Source: Cylindrobasidium torrendii FP15055 ss-10 (taxonomy: Eukaryota > Basidiomycota > Agaricomycetes > Agaricales > Physalacriaceae). From it: a DNA stretch of 64,000 bases. This document shows positions 1-10,110 of this stretch, piece by piece. The notes beneath the pieces are model-generated. The model was not told the origin of the DNA. It saw only the letters and a program-made list of their open reading frames with translations, and searched no databases. Numbering within the stretch: position 1 is the stretch's first letter; every line of letters starts with the position of its first letter. The stretch covers positions 1-64,000 of the forward strand of contig KN880497.1 in NCBI GenBank assembly GCA_000934385.1, in the 5' to 3' direction. The position numbers and the translations under genes were made by a program.

Positions 1-58
1 TACAGCTAACGACAAAAGTTTGTGCACATTTTCGTTTTGCGTGAACTACCTAGGAACC
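1..58 (+). repeat. Left terminal inverted repeat
   Basis: Fifty-eight bases starting TACAGCTAACGACAAAAG, perfectly complementary to the right repeat at 308-365. The absence of mismatches over 58 bp suggests recent insertion or active maintenance. Confidence 0.9.
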
Positions 59-307
59 CGTTAATAAAATGATTTCCGCGCCGGCAGCTGACGACAAAAG
101 CCTGGTGGGCGCTTTACGATGTCGTTCACTCACGTCTGCGTGCACAAAATCAATCACAATCATGACACGAACTTCAACGGGCTCGTTCGTGTCCTTGGTT
201 GATGTTTTGCGCCATTGCGATCGACGAATGCCGCCTGTCGGCTGTCCCAAACAGGAAGTCGCAGCCTCTAGATGGCGCCTGGATGGCGCGGAAATGAACT
301 TGAGCCT

Positions 308-365
308 GGTTCCTAGGTAGTTCACGCAAAACGAAAATGTGCACAAACTTTTGTCGTTAGCTGTA
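308..365 (-). repeat. Right terminal inverted repeat
   Basis: Ends in GTCGTTAGCTGTA and pairs base for base with 1-58. The sequence immediately after it is AGTAAGTACG. Confidence 0.9.
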
Positions 366-533
366 AGTAAGTACGCTAGGTCCAGCCTCGAGATTCTGTA
401 ACTTGGCAAGGAGGGTCAATAGAATGCTGTCGAATGCCGTCCTCGATCATCCACGCGTGGCTCCGCAACTAATCGCATTTGGCAGAGCGCAAAGAGACTT
501 TCCGAACTTTCTTCCGCGCTCTCAACGACGACA

Positions 534-1321
534 ATGACTTCGGGACACGCTCTGGACGACGGCGGCGGGGATGTTGACACGCTCGCCATGGATGAGGTCA
601 AAGGTACGCGGTCCCGTGTAAGTGGAGCAAAAACGTCACTGATAGACGGACCGAAGACGATCAGGACTACACAGAACAAGCGGTAAGCTGCGGCCAATAA
701 TTTCCATCTTCCCCCTCTCACGCTCCCTGCGAACCATTTCCCACGCACCCACACTCACACTGGCATTCAGAAACTCGGCTTGACGCTCGGGATTCTACCT
801 TCAAACGCACCAATGCCCAGCACACTGCTCGAGTTGAAGCCCAACCTGAAGCTGCATTCGCCGTCGCAAATCATCGGCACGCCTTTCGCAGTCGACCTTC
901 CTCGCTTTGAGTACCCATTCCCCGCGGAATCCTCTCGTTCACCGCCAGCCGATATTCTGTCAAATGCGCCCAGCATGACTTCCTCACCCGCATCACCTCT
1001 ATCATCCGCCGGTTCATTATCCTCCCTTTGCGGTGTGCCAACCCTCCAGTCAGTCTCTGTCCTCGCCAGCACATACGCGTCGCCACCACCAGAACTTCAA
1101 GGCTTAAGCCCGGCTCGAGTCAAGAAACGCTTAGACACTATCCCAGTTCCACCGTCGGTGAGACACAAGCGGAAGCGACCTATCCAGCGCAAGTCCAGTG
1201 GCGGGGAAGACAGTGATAGTGCGATATTACCTGGTAAGTCATTCAACACAAGTCTGCAATGCGGATCTGACACTTCACAGATGTATCTCCCGATGCAACA
1301 AACACCAGTCGCGGAGTCTAG
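534..1321 (+). CDS. Hypothetical Ser/Pro-rich protein
   Basis: I do not recognise this protein. The model has four exons (534-617, 665-682, 771-1233, 1281-1321) that join in phase into a 201-residue protein. Introns are 47, 88 and 47 nt with GTAAGT, GTAAGC and GTAAGT donors. The second exon is only 18 nt. The middle of the protein is rich in Ser and Pro, and a basic patch (KRKRPIQRK) near residue 175 could be a nuclear signal. No known domain, signal peptide or membrane segment is visible. The ATG at 424 was rejected because its frame stops before the first intron. The long open frame and well-placed introns support a real gene; its function is unknown. Confidence 0.55.
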
Positions 1322-2067
1322 TTTCCTGATTCCACCCTCATGCATTCCCGTTACGGCTTTCACGACCCTCTCTCTCGACACATACACGCATACGAGACTA
1401 CCTTCTCTCTCCGACCAAGCCATAACGTGATGCAGACAAATGTCCTCGCGCTCAGATATCCAGTTAGTTTATTTATCGATGTCGTGACTTGTATCCCACG
1501 CTGATACGACAGTGTTCCAGTTGCTTTTTTTGTTTGCTTTCGTTTCGGCTTACCCGACGGGCCATATACACGCGCCCCCGTCTTCCCACATACTTCGCAC
1601 TTATACAGCACATATGCACGCCTTCCATCCTATACTCTGCATATTCACATGAAGCTTCCTGAGACACCTACCGTCTTTCTTTCACATTGCCCCGCTCCCT
1701 TGGACAATTTGGCATATAACGGACACCGGACACTCTCCCATGGACACTTCTTTCTTCACGATATCAATACTCCTCCACCCCGTCTCGGGACCCTCCATTA
1801 TGACTTCTGCGGCACATTCAGCGATGCGCTGTACCTCGCAGCGCCAAATTGGCACATCGCACGCCTGCAAGCGGGTGTTGGATTGCCCTACCGCCATAGT
1901 GTTGTACAATCTTATGTCATTGCAAGTCGTATCTATGTCGATCACCAACCGTTCAGTGTTCGACTTCCAGGCGATGCATATAGTCTGCTAGTCCCTTGCG
2001 CCTCGCACAATCCGTTCCATCGTTCCCGGTAATCTGATATTAAAATTTCCCATCCCAATGCCCTATT
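1322..2067. other. Gene-free stretch
   Basis: Spacer between a plus-strand gene ending at 1321 and the 3' end of the arrestin-like gene. Short open frames occur on both strands, but none shows splice-supported continuity or a recognisable domain. I see no RNA gene or repeat. Confidence 0.5.
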
Positions 2068-3549
2068 TCACCAGTCAGGTGCGTCCAGATAGCTGTCTGT
2101 AACAAGGCGTATTGGGACGTAAGTTGACGTTGTCTGGAATCCCGAGCTTGGCGGTGCGCGTACATCGACCCGGATGAAATCCTGTACGGGTTTGGGTCAC
2201 TACTGGAAGAAGGCCGGAGAGATAGCAAACGCACCCTGACCAATACCCCAGAAGCCACAAACCCACCCATTGGCGTGCGATTGCAGTTTATCGAGACCTC
2301 GCCCTCGGCGTCGAGGACGTCGAACGCGTCGTCTGCAGCAGCGATCTGCGAAAGCGTCGGTGGGACGGACATGATCTTTCCCTCGCCGATGATGATGGAC
2401 TGCGACGTGTTCGCGTGAGGGGTGGATTCGATGGTGACTTGTCGGGTGAGGTATACTTTCGGCGGCTCGAAACTTGACTCTGCGGTGGTGGTGGTGGAGC
2501 GGTTTCCGTGTAGGAGGCAGCGGAGGGACTGGAGCGAACCGGAGAGTTGGACGTGGATTGGGATCTTGTCGCATACGCCGAAGATGGGTGCGGAGGGGAG
2601 GAGGACCTGTGCATGAAGTTAGTGAGTTTGAAGCCTGTGAGCGTGAGTGAGCGCACGTTTATGGTTATTGGTGGTTGTATTGAACTTGGCGCGCGCTTGA
2701 TATCGGAAATGTTTTGCTGCCACTCCTCTGGGGAGGTCTTGATACCACAGAAGAGCGGGATGTGAAGGATGGGTCGACCAGGTCGCGCTCTCGGTATATA
2801 CCTCAAAGGTACTCGCACACTACGACCAGCGTCAGTACACAATCTGTGAACAGAAAAGGAACGCCGTTCTACGTCTCGGCTTTGGGAATGAAGCTTAGGT
2901 TGCGCCGGGTATAGGTAACGGTCACCAAAAGACTGTAAGTGCTTTTGACGGAAACCGGGGGGTATCCGGAAGGTGCGAATGCGAAGCTTGGAGGTAGAGG
3001 GTGCTCTTCACCTCTGTAGGTGTATGTTGACGGAAATGACATGGAATGAAGGTGCACATTGCTGGGGCATGCAGACGCTTCACTGTCACGACTCCAAAGG
3101 GTGGCTTCACAGGAAACAGTCCGGATCGACGTCTTCGCATCCGATGTTGTGAATTCAAAGTCTCCTGAAAGCTACATATACGCAACAATTCGTTCATTCG
3201 CGCACATAGGAGGTCAATGGGCATTTAAAACGCGTACCTTTGCGTTTACTGAGACAACCGTGTCCTGGGAATCGATGAGGACAATGCCGTTTATCATGGC
3301 TAGGCGACTGTACACCGGTAAAGATGTGCCGTTGACTTGGTTGTTCAGCACGACGGTGACGGTGCCGCGTTTGACGATGTATGATCCCGATGGCTGCCAT
3401 CCCCGAGCTTGCGATGTCTGCTGAAGTCTCTCTTCGCCTTGTGCTAGCTCTGGGGAGTAAATGGGTGGAGGGGACACTGTAACAGCCTCGTATGCAGGCG
3501 GTAGACTTGGCGTGAGTTGTGTGCTCAGCTCCATTGAAGTCGTATGCAT
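2068..3549 (-). CDS. Arrestin-like (ART/alpha-arrestin) adaptor protein
   Basis: Five exons (3549-3238, 3171-2873, 2819-2657, 2606-2235, 2181-2068) give 419 residues. The order of motifs matches fungal arrestin-like proteins: an N-terminal beta-sandwich start (LPVYSRLAMINGIV), the middle element SPEEWQQ, a C-domain start (APIFGVCDKIPIHVQLSG) and the terminal VPIRLVTDSY. Such adaptors recruit Rsp5-type ubiquitin ligases to plasma-membrane transporters and trigger their endocytosis. Two PPxY motifs (PPAY near residue 17, PPIY near residue 28) lie at the very N terminus, where a WW domain could bind. All introns are about 50-67 nt, and the exon phases close without a frame break. The assignment is from family motifs and no individual target can be predicted. 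Confidence 0.85.
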
Positions 3550-4474
3550 GTCTGCTAAGCTAAGAGGTTCTGTAGTAAACCAATGACAGCCTAATTATAT
3601 GAATGTACGACTAATGAAGGACGACGCTTTACGAGATGATCAACACTTAGTAAGCCAATTGTATTCCCAATCGAGTTAAGTAAGTGATGCGCGATCCCTA
3701 TTGTGAGTTAATCTATTGCTCGCCTAATGCAGCTACCCAATCCATGATCTCAATATATTACTCAATTTGAGAATGGAATCGACGTTATGAGGAGTGCGCA
3801 CACCATTTTGCTCGTTGGACTTATTGAAGGCGATTGATTAGTAATTACAAAGCGCCCGTGAATGCCAGTAGCTTGTGGCAGCTTAGTATCCTTTTAAACC
3901 CTGGAGGTTATATATACGAGTGAGCTATACGAAACAAGGAAGAAAGTGGTTGAGGATAACCGAAAGCCTCTTCGTGCTGAGTCACCCGTAGCTGCTTTGT
4001 GCTTTGTGCTTGGTAATGCACGATCTGTAATCGGATTTCTCACGAGTCTTTGCATCTCCTCAAGCATTCAAGGTGTGAAATATGGCTTAACGAAGGGGAA
4101 TTGGTTATTTCCAGTATAAATTAGTATCAAATCTGGCCGCGCGAAGCTGACAAACAGCAAACCCACTTGCCTTTCAACGGCGGGCGACAAAGTTTCCGCT
4201 CCAAGTAAGCACTCACCTGTCCTCAGAAATGGCTAAGTCGGTGTATTCATAGTGTGTAGCCAGCTTGCATCTCGGCCTGTGACCGGTGACCCTCTATTAG
4301 CAGTGGCCAACTTAGTAGGATTATCGGCAATCCATCAACTTGCTCTAGGTTTCCCACGCCACTATTCTGCTCGAAGCGAGCAAAGAATAACATGCACCAT
4401 CATTACGCAGTCATAGAATAGTATATACAACATTGCATTTTCGTTAAACGTATTTTGCAGCTGCCCTCGCCAGC
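3550..4474. other. Gene-free stretch, AT-richer spacer
   Basis: About 0.9 kb between the start of the arrestin-like gene and the 3' end of the GPR1/FUN34-type gene. No open frame of note on either strand. It probably holds the arrestin gene promoter, but no clear TATA box or repeat is visible. Confidence 0.5.
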
Positions 4475-5418
4475 TCAGACGCGCATACGGCCTTGCGGGA
4501 AGACGATGATGGGATTTGGCTCGAGGGCAAGTAGACCACCAATGCCCATGTAGACCGCGGCAAGACCTGGCACAAGGCCAACAATTCCAGCTGCTCGTCC
4601 CAGGCTACGAGGAAAAGATCAGCAATCGCACAAAAATGGTAGAACGACGGGCGTACGCAAGGTTGCCGGTGAAGTTTGTTAGCGCGAGGAGGAGGAAAGT
4701 TAGGTCGAGCGAGCTGAGGACGACGAAGAGTGTAATGGTTTTCCTGATCCCGACGATCCTGCATGAAAATTAGCAGAGCACACAGGTCAACGAAACGAGC
4801 GGTAACGCACATAAAGAGGAATGTCAGGAAAGTAAACATGGTGAAGTATATCCCAAGTGCTGTGCCCAGCATGTCTGGTTGGTCCGCATAGGATGCGCCG
4901 ACTCCAACACCGGGCAGCAGGATAAAGCCGTATGATAACCAGAACATCGAGTAGAACAAGAAGACTATTATAGATGGTCAGTTGTGAAACCATTTCGTTG
5001 TCGACATGGATATGCGCACCTGTCCCTGTGTACGTGCTCCCGCGCACCATCTCAAAGATACCACCGGTGAACTGGGTAATTGTGGCGAGCGTCAGGCAGA
5101 GGGCGATGACAGCGTCCCCGTTTGTCAGACCGCCTGGTCTGCAGTTGTAGAACGAGATCACGATACATGCGGCGCCAAAGCTGAGGATGCCACTATTTGG
5201 TGGGTTTGTGGTTAGTGTTTGTTAACAAGGGAGTGGTAGAAGACTTCGTACATGATGGAGCCATCGACAGGAGGTGGACGAGTAGGAACAACCTCTCCAG
5301 GCGCTTTGTTATGGTGGTGGTGATGGGTGCAGCGCTGGCTCTCGATATCCTCCACTTTGTCGGTATCGAACTTGAGACTGTGATGTTCGATTTCGGAGGG
5401 GCTCGTCGTCTTGGACAT
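4475..5418 (-). CDS. GPR1/FUN34/YaaH (acetate/ammonium transporter) family membrane protein
   Basis: Five exons (5418-5252, 5192-5020, 4964-4811, 4758-4657, 4604-4475) give 241 residues with about six hydrophobic segments. Family features are ITQFTGGIFEM after helix 2, FWLSYGFILLPG in helix 3, and a final helix ending in a short tail. Members such as yeast Ady2/Ato1 move acetate or ammonium across the plasma membrane. The usual NPAPLGL signature before helix 1 is not conserved: the aligned stretch reads DGSIIGI, formed across the first exon junction. The cytosolic N terminus carries a run of five His residues (THHHHHNK). Transport substrate is therefore uncertain. Confidence 0.82.
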
Positions 5419-5478
5419 CGTGGATACTCGTGAGTGAGGAGGCAGAGAGCACTGAACTCAAAGACATCCGCGCTCATG

Positions 5479-5485
5479 TTATATA
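5479..5485 (-). promoter_or_regulatory. Putative TATA box of the GPR1/FUN34-type gene
   Basis: On the minus strand the sequence reads GGTATATAA about 60 bases before the ATG at 5418, a plausible core-promoter distance. Confidence 0.45.
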
Positions 5486-6111
5486 CCTTTTTTCGAATGA
5501 TATGGGGTCTGGGCAGCCGTGCGACGTAAATCGGGTCTGCAGGTGACCTCTGCATTCAGTTGGATGCCGAAAGAAGGTCTTCCGTAGCGGGGATCCGTAC
5601 TAGCGTATATTGCTTTTACTTGGGATTTTGGCATGTCCCATGGGGTATGTTTCGATGTCCGTTTTTGTCTGAAATTGGCTTGATGCCATTGTCCGGCTGA
5701 GACAGAGCTGCAAAGCTATGGAGACTATTGCTCCCTAATAGGAGCACTCTAGGCGTTGGTCCGTCAATTTTTGGTGAGAGAGGAGCCTCAGAGGACATAC
5801 AGGGAGCGTGCGGAACGCGGGGTCCTACGCCTGTGACCCCAGGATCTTGGTCAAGTGACCCGCGTCGCTGGCCAGTCAAAAAAGGAGCGCCTCGCGCCTC
5901 GAAAATGAATTGTCCCGGCACGCAGATGATGGCGGCTTTCTGGGACACAGGCACTACTTTGCAAAGATGAAAGTTTGAACCTGGCGCGACGGCGGCGGAC
6001 GCGTGAGATAAACGGTCGCGCGTGTGATCGATTACATCACGCGTTTGCGCGACTCGTTGCATCCTCGCGGCGTCCTCGTTCAACATCACTACTCTTTCGA
6101 CTCTGACCGCG
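5486..6111. other. Gene-free stretch between divergent genes
   Basis: Upstream regions of the GPR1/FUN34-type gene (minus) and the GLTP-fold gene (plus). Open frames of 80 and 186 residues here lack splice logic or family similarity; the longer one runs antisense into the GLTP gene. Confidence 0.5.
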
Positions 6112-6929
6112 ATGGAAAAGCCATATTTTGAGACGGTCAAAGTCTGCCCCATTCGCTCGCACTGTTGCTCATTCATCTCAAACGTCCTTGGCAGTCATTT
6201 GCCGATGTCCCTGTCGACATCGACGGCGATGGGATCTTGACTGCTGACTTTCTCGAGGCATCTGATGGCCTCGTTGGCATGTTCGACCTCCTTGGCTCAG
6301 CAATATTTGGCTTCGTACAAATGGATCTGAAGAACAATATCCGAGTAAGTTGCACCAAGTTTATACCTTTTTTTGCTGGATACTTACCCATAATCTCTAC
6401 CTCACGTAGGACGTGCGAGCACACTACCAATCATCCACTGACCGCCACAATACGGTGCAGGCAATGGTGCCCGGCTGGCAAGGCAAAGGCGCCCTCGTCC
6501 GTCTCGTCCGCGGCCTCTCCTTCACTTGCGTCGCCCTCCAGAACGCGCAGAATGACCGGACAAAAGAACTGCACTATTGCTTCAAGGGCTCGTATGACAC
6601 CGTTTTGCGACACCACCATTCCTTCATGATACGCTCAGTCGTCTACGTGAGTACTACTTCACCAAGTGCCAGTGATAGCCCCAATTCTTGTCCATATCAC
6701 TTCATGACCCGTGCTTCCAATTTTCATTGTGATGTGGGGCTAAGTGGTCTACTTTCTTGAGGTTGCACTGCGTGCTGTACCCTACCGAAAGGATTTCTAC
6801 GACAAGATCGCACAAGGTGCCCCACACGACAAGCTGGATGCGGATCTACGACTGTGGCTTGACGGCCTCGACACGATAGTCACTCGCCTCTCCAGGTTTC
6901 TGAAGGATGGGGGGCATGGAACGGTTTGA
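6112..6929 (+). CDS. Glycolipid transfer protein (GLTP) fold protein
   Basis: Four exons (6112-6141, 6195-6344, 6410-6646, 6762-6929) give 194 residues, close to the size of soluble single-domain GLTPs. The start MEKPYFETVKSFADVPVD, the block FLEASDGLVGMFDLLGS and the His-containing RHHHSFMIR are typical of the fold, which carries one sphingolipid in an all-helical pocket between membranes. In the head-group site, the Asp and Asn pair is present (D54, N58). The usual Lys is replaced by D61, and the usual stacking Trp is replaced by R91. The last intron (115 nt) was placed by aligning the helix before VPYRKDF with the family. The first intron has a GTCTGC donor. The gene converges on the hydrolase gene with 111 bp between stop codons. 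Confidence 0.88.
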
Positions 6930-7040
6930 TTGCTCGGATATTCCCTTTAGATGCGAGATACCCCTGCACTGGCTGCACTGTATACTATGTATCACGATAC
7001 TCACAACCCTTATGTACATCTATATACCAACGTCGCTGGT

Positions 7041-8393
7041 TCACAATTTCGAGGCTACCTGTCCGAAGGATGCCTGCACGAACGCGGCTAGTTCCTCGGC
7101 AACCTCCTGGGGCTTCTCCTGCGGTATAAGATGTCCTGCGCCTTCGATGATAACATTCGAGCTCCGTCCATTCGCTCTCACCCACACCCGCGATGCTGTT
7201 TGTCCTTTCCCCATGGGTCCTTCAATCTCGGCTGAGTGTCTGCACGGGACAATCCACCTGAGTTGTATTCTCTCCTCCAGCTCGCCACGATACAGGCCGA
7301 GGAACGCCTCCTCAGACACAGTCCATGTCTCTGAGAACCCAATGGCTTCCAGCAGAGGTGACATCTTGAGTCTGATTGTCCCATCTAGCGCCTCGTGTAG
7401 ACCATGTTCGACGTACGCTCGCAGGGCATCCGGGTCCCAGCGCCCGAGAAGCGGTGAGCGCTGCATCTGTGCGAAAGCCTCTGCCTTGGATGCCCAACTG
7501 TCCCGTCTCGATAATGCGTTCAAAGTCATAAAATTCGGTCGAGTCTCTTTGGTTCCCATCGGGCTCTTCGAGATGGTGAACAAAAGGATGACAGGATCGA
7601 TGAGAACGAGAGAGTGGAAGAGTGCTGGTCGGTGGAGGGCAGCGACTGTGCATACGGCGCCGCCAGAGGAGTTCCCGACGGCGATAACTTGACGGGACGC
7701 TCTTGTGCTGCTTGTTCTTCGCACGAGGTGCGTGGGCAGATCCAAGGTGAGACTCGAAGGGAGGTAGAATTCGAGAAAATGGACAAGGTCGCGGACGGCT
7801 TCACGCATATGGAACATGGTATCGAGCTTGCCCGCGTTGAGCAAGGCTGAGTCTCCTGTGTTGGCGGCTTCCCACACCCATATTTCAGATATGTTGTGCT
7901 TGGGCATTGAGAGAAGGTGGCGTATCATCGGCTCGTAAATTTCCTTGTTCATGGCGTTTGCATGGGCGATGAAGAGCGTGACGCCTTGGCCATCATGGTT
8001 ATGGCGCACATAACGGTTCAAAGAGATCCAAAGAACGGTGCGCCTGAGCCTCGGCCAGCTGGGGTCATCGAGCTCTTGGCCACCTAGGTCGCGCAACGCC
8101 GCTTCTGCCTTCGCTACGGCCACTTTGCGTGCACCCTTGCTGAGCGGCTGAGTAAGGATACCCATGTCAGGGAGAGCACTGGGGGCAGACATGCGTGGAT
8201 ATGCCCCGGGAACAAGGTGAGTTGAATGTGCCCATTCTGTGGGAATCCAGGACAGAGAACGAGTTGGAGTGATTGGAGAAGGAAGTGTAGCGGGGAGAGG
8301 AGGCACTTCAAATGCAGCGAGAGGAGGGTAATTCGGATATTCGACGTTGGCGGGTAGGTCTGGCTGGCTGTACTCGTACGCGTCTCGTGTCAT
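7041..8393 (-). CDS. Alpha/beta hydrolase with C-terminal peroxisomal signal SKL
   Basis: A single uninterrupted frame of 450 residues, unusual in this intron-rich region. The nucleophile elbow G-N-S-S-G lies at residues 240-244, and a candidate catalytic His lies in GAGHLIPQEKP near residue 421, so this is an alpha/beta hydrolase of the AB_hydrolase_1 type. The protein ends in QVASKL, a canonical PTS1, which predicts import into the peroxisome matrix. Yeast Lpx1 is a precedent for a peroxisomal hydrolase of this fold. The N-terminal 60 residues are Pro-rich and carry no signal peptide. The substrate (lipid ester, acyl-CoA or other) cannot be told from sequence. The ATG at 8393 is the first in frame. 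Confidence 0.85.
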   Translation of the reverse strand: MTRDAYEYSQPDLPANVEYPNYPPLAAFEVPPLPATLPSPITPTRSLSWIPTEWAHSTHLVPGAYPRMSAPSALPDMGILTQPLSKGARKVAVAKAEAALRDLGGQELDDPSWPRLRRTVLWISLNRYVRHNHDGQGVTLFIAHANAMNKEIYEPMIRHLLSMPKHNISEIWVWEAANTGDSALLNAGKLDTMFHMREAVRDLVHFLEFYLPSSLTLDLPTHLVRRTSSTRASRQVIAVGNSSGGAVCTVAALHRPALFHSLVLIDPVILLFTISKSPMGTKETRPNFMTLNALSRRDSWASKAEAFAQMQRSPLLGRWDPDALRAYVEHGLHEALDGTIRLKMSPLLEAIGFSETWTVSEEAFLGLYRGELEERIQLRWIVPCRHSAEIEGPMGKGQTASRVWVRANGRSSNVIIEGAGHLIPQEKPQEVAEELAAFVQASFGQVASKL

Positions 8394-8695
8394 GGTGAGG
8401 CAGGAGATTAACCCCTCATCTCAAGCCGCATATTGACGATACTTATATGCCTCTCTTGCGCGCCGTATAAACACCATGGGCCAGATTTCCGATTCTGAGC
8501 GCGTTCCCAAAACATCTGCGATAAGATAGTGACTGTAAAAGGGACAGAGCACAGAGCTAAGCGGCTCTAAGCCTTGCCGTGCTGCCGATGCTGAGTTAAC
8601 CCTTGCCACTGCCACAGCGATCATCTGCCCTTGTCCTCAAACCACCACGACCGTTCACGACCTCCACCCCCTTCACTCACTTGCTTCGGACCACT
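8394..8695. promoter_or_regulatory. Divergent intergenic promoter region
   Basis: About 300 bp separates the starts of the peroxisomal hydrolase gene (minus) and SPT2 (plus), so both promoters must lie here. The stretch before SPT2 is rich in CCAC and CTTC pyrimidine tracts; no clear TATA element was seen. Confidence 0.5.
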
Positions 8696-9862
8696 ATGGC
8701 GACCTCTTTTGAGGCGATGATGAGCATTGCGCGGGAGAGAGCACAAGCCAGTCAAGCCCAAGTCGAAGCCACGATTCGCCAGAAAGAGTACAAAGACCGC
8801 GAACGCCGGGCCAAGCAGGAGGAAAACGAACGCAAGGAGCGCGAAATGGAGGCCAAGCTGCGCCAGCGACATTTCGAAAACCAGAAGAAGGAGGAGGAGC
8901 GCAAACGAAAGGAGGAGAAACAACGAGTGGAGGCCGAGGCGGCCCGGCAGCGACGGGAGGCGCAGATCCGGGAGGAAATCTTGCATGGAAAGAAGTCTGC
9001 CCCAAGGGCCAGCGGTGGTACTCGCACTGCTGGCGTCAAGCGAAGCCGTTCGTTGGATGCGGATTCAGGCCCCGCCAACTTTCTCACTCGAGAGGAGAAG
9101 CGGGCACGCAAAGAGTCAGCTTTCTTCGATACGCCGTCTTCCAAGGCGGCTACAAAGACTACTCAACGACCTCGCGCTAAGCTTCCGGGCGGTGCTCTTA
9201 ACCAAGTCGGTGGCACCGCGTCTTCCAGCGCCGTGAAAGGCAATACACGTCAACGGCTTATGAAAGCGCCTAACACACTCGTCAAACTCAATCAGGTCAA
9301 GCGCGATACGCGGACCATCGACGAGATAGTGACCGACTTGGCACACAGGAAGGGAGGTGGGGCACAGTCGAATGGGAACACCGACTTCTTTGGCAATCCC
9401 AAGCCCAAGAATGCATCTCGTGCGTCGACATTACTCATTCTTATTCGACTTTTAACAATGATTGTAGAATCATCGAACGCCAACGCTAGAGGAGCTGGAT
9501 CCTCTTCTACCATGGCTTCCAAACCCAAACAATCTGGTGCTTCTGCTCGCCCCATCGCCAAGCCCAGCCGCAGGGATAGTCGCTCGCAGTCTCCTCCTCG
9601 TCGCCGGGCAGATTACGGCGACGATATTGGCCATGAAAATATTACTGACCTTGTTCGGGGCCTGTATGGCAGACGAGCAAGCTATAACCCTGATATCAAT
9701 GTGTACAGCGACGACGAGGACATGGAGGCTGACTTCCTCGACGTCCACGCAGAAGAGGAGAGAAGTGCACGAATCGCGCGCGAGGAGGACGCGAGAGCAT
9801 TGGCAGAGGAGAAGAGGCACGAGGAAGAGAAGCGCAGGAAGAAGATGGCTGGCAAGCGTTGA
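8696..9862 (+). CDS. SPT2: SPT2 chromatin protein
   Basis: Two exons (8696-9419, 9468-9862) give 372 residues. The N-terminal half is a long charged coiled coil (REREMEAKLRQ and similar), the middle is Ser/Arg-rich, and the C terminus holds the SPT2 domain, with an acidic stretch YSDDEDMEADFLDV followed by a basic helix ending in RRKKMAGKR. SPT2 is a nuclear histone H3/H4-binding factor that helps keep nucleosomes in place during transcription. The 48-nt intron is a multiple of three and free of stops, so it can be mistaken for coding sequence. It has a GTGCGT donor and TTGTAG acceptor. The start at ATGGCGACC was preferred over an in-frame upstream non-ATG extension. Confidence 0.85.
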   Translation: MATSFEAMMSIARERAQASQAQVEATIRQKEYKDRERRAKQEENERKEREMEAKLRQRHFENQKKEEERKRKEEKQRVEAEAARQRREAQIREEILHGKKSAPRASGGTRTAGVKRSRSLDADSGPANFLTREEKRARKESAFFDTPSSKAATKTTQRPRAKLPGGALNQVGGTASSSAVKGNTRQRLMKAPNTLVKLNQVKRDTRTIDEIVTDLAHRKGGGAQSNGNTDFFGNPKPKNASRASTLLILIRLLTMIVESSNANARGAGSSSTMASKPKQSGASARPIAKPSRRDSRSQSPPRRRADYGDDIGHENITDLVRGLYGRRASYNPDINVYSDDEDMEADFLDVHAEEERSARIAREEDARALAEEKRHEEEKRRKKMAGKR

Positions 9863-10110
9863 AGCAAGCATCCTGACCTCTAGATCATTCTATCTCGCTA
9901 TGCTGTTATTACACTTACATTCTACGCATTCACAACCCGCATTTCCTCACTGTATACTTGTAATTTCCCAATCCTTACATATGTTTATTTCCAAGGCATT
10001 ATAACCTCTGCGGATCCTGTCGTCGTTGCGATCGTGATCAGAACTCTGATGAGGAGAGGGACCGTACGTTCAACGTTGTCCTCTTGCACTCACTTTGGAC
10101 GCTGGACACG

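Larger units (their letters stand above)
1..365. mobile_element. MITE-like element with long perfect terminal inverted repeats
   Basis: Positions 1-58 are an exact reverse complement of 308-365. The pairing resumes further in: the 11-mer ATTTCCGCGCC near 70-80 recurs inverted near 285-295. A variant of the outer end, CAGCTGACGACAAAAG, also lies inside the left half near 85-100. The interior holds no convincing gene, so a non-autonomous DNA transposon of the MITE kind is the simplest reading. Both ends finish in TA, which could be a target duplication or part of the repeat. The window begins at the left end, so the outer flank cannot be checked, and the element could extend further left. Superfamily is not assigned. 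Confidence 0.8.

Noticed and set aside
5616..6176. Minus-strand open frame of 186 codons upstream of and antisense to the GLTP gene
   Set aside because: It overlaps the first GLTP exon and intron, has no splice context or family similarity, and composition looks like spacer.
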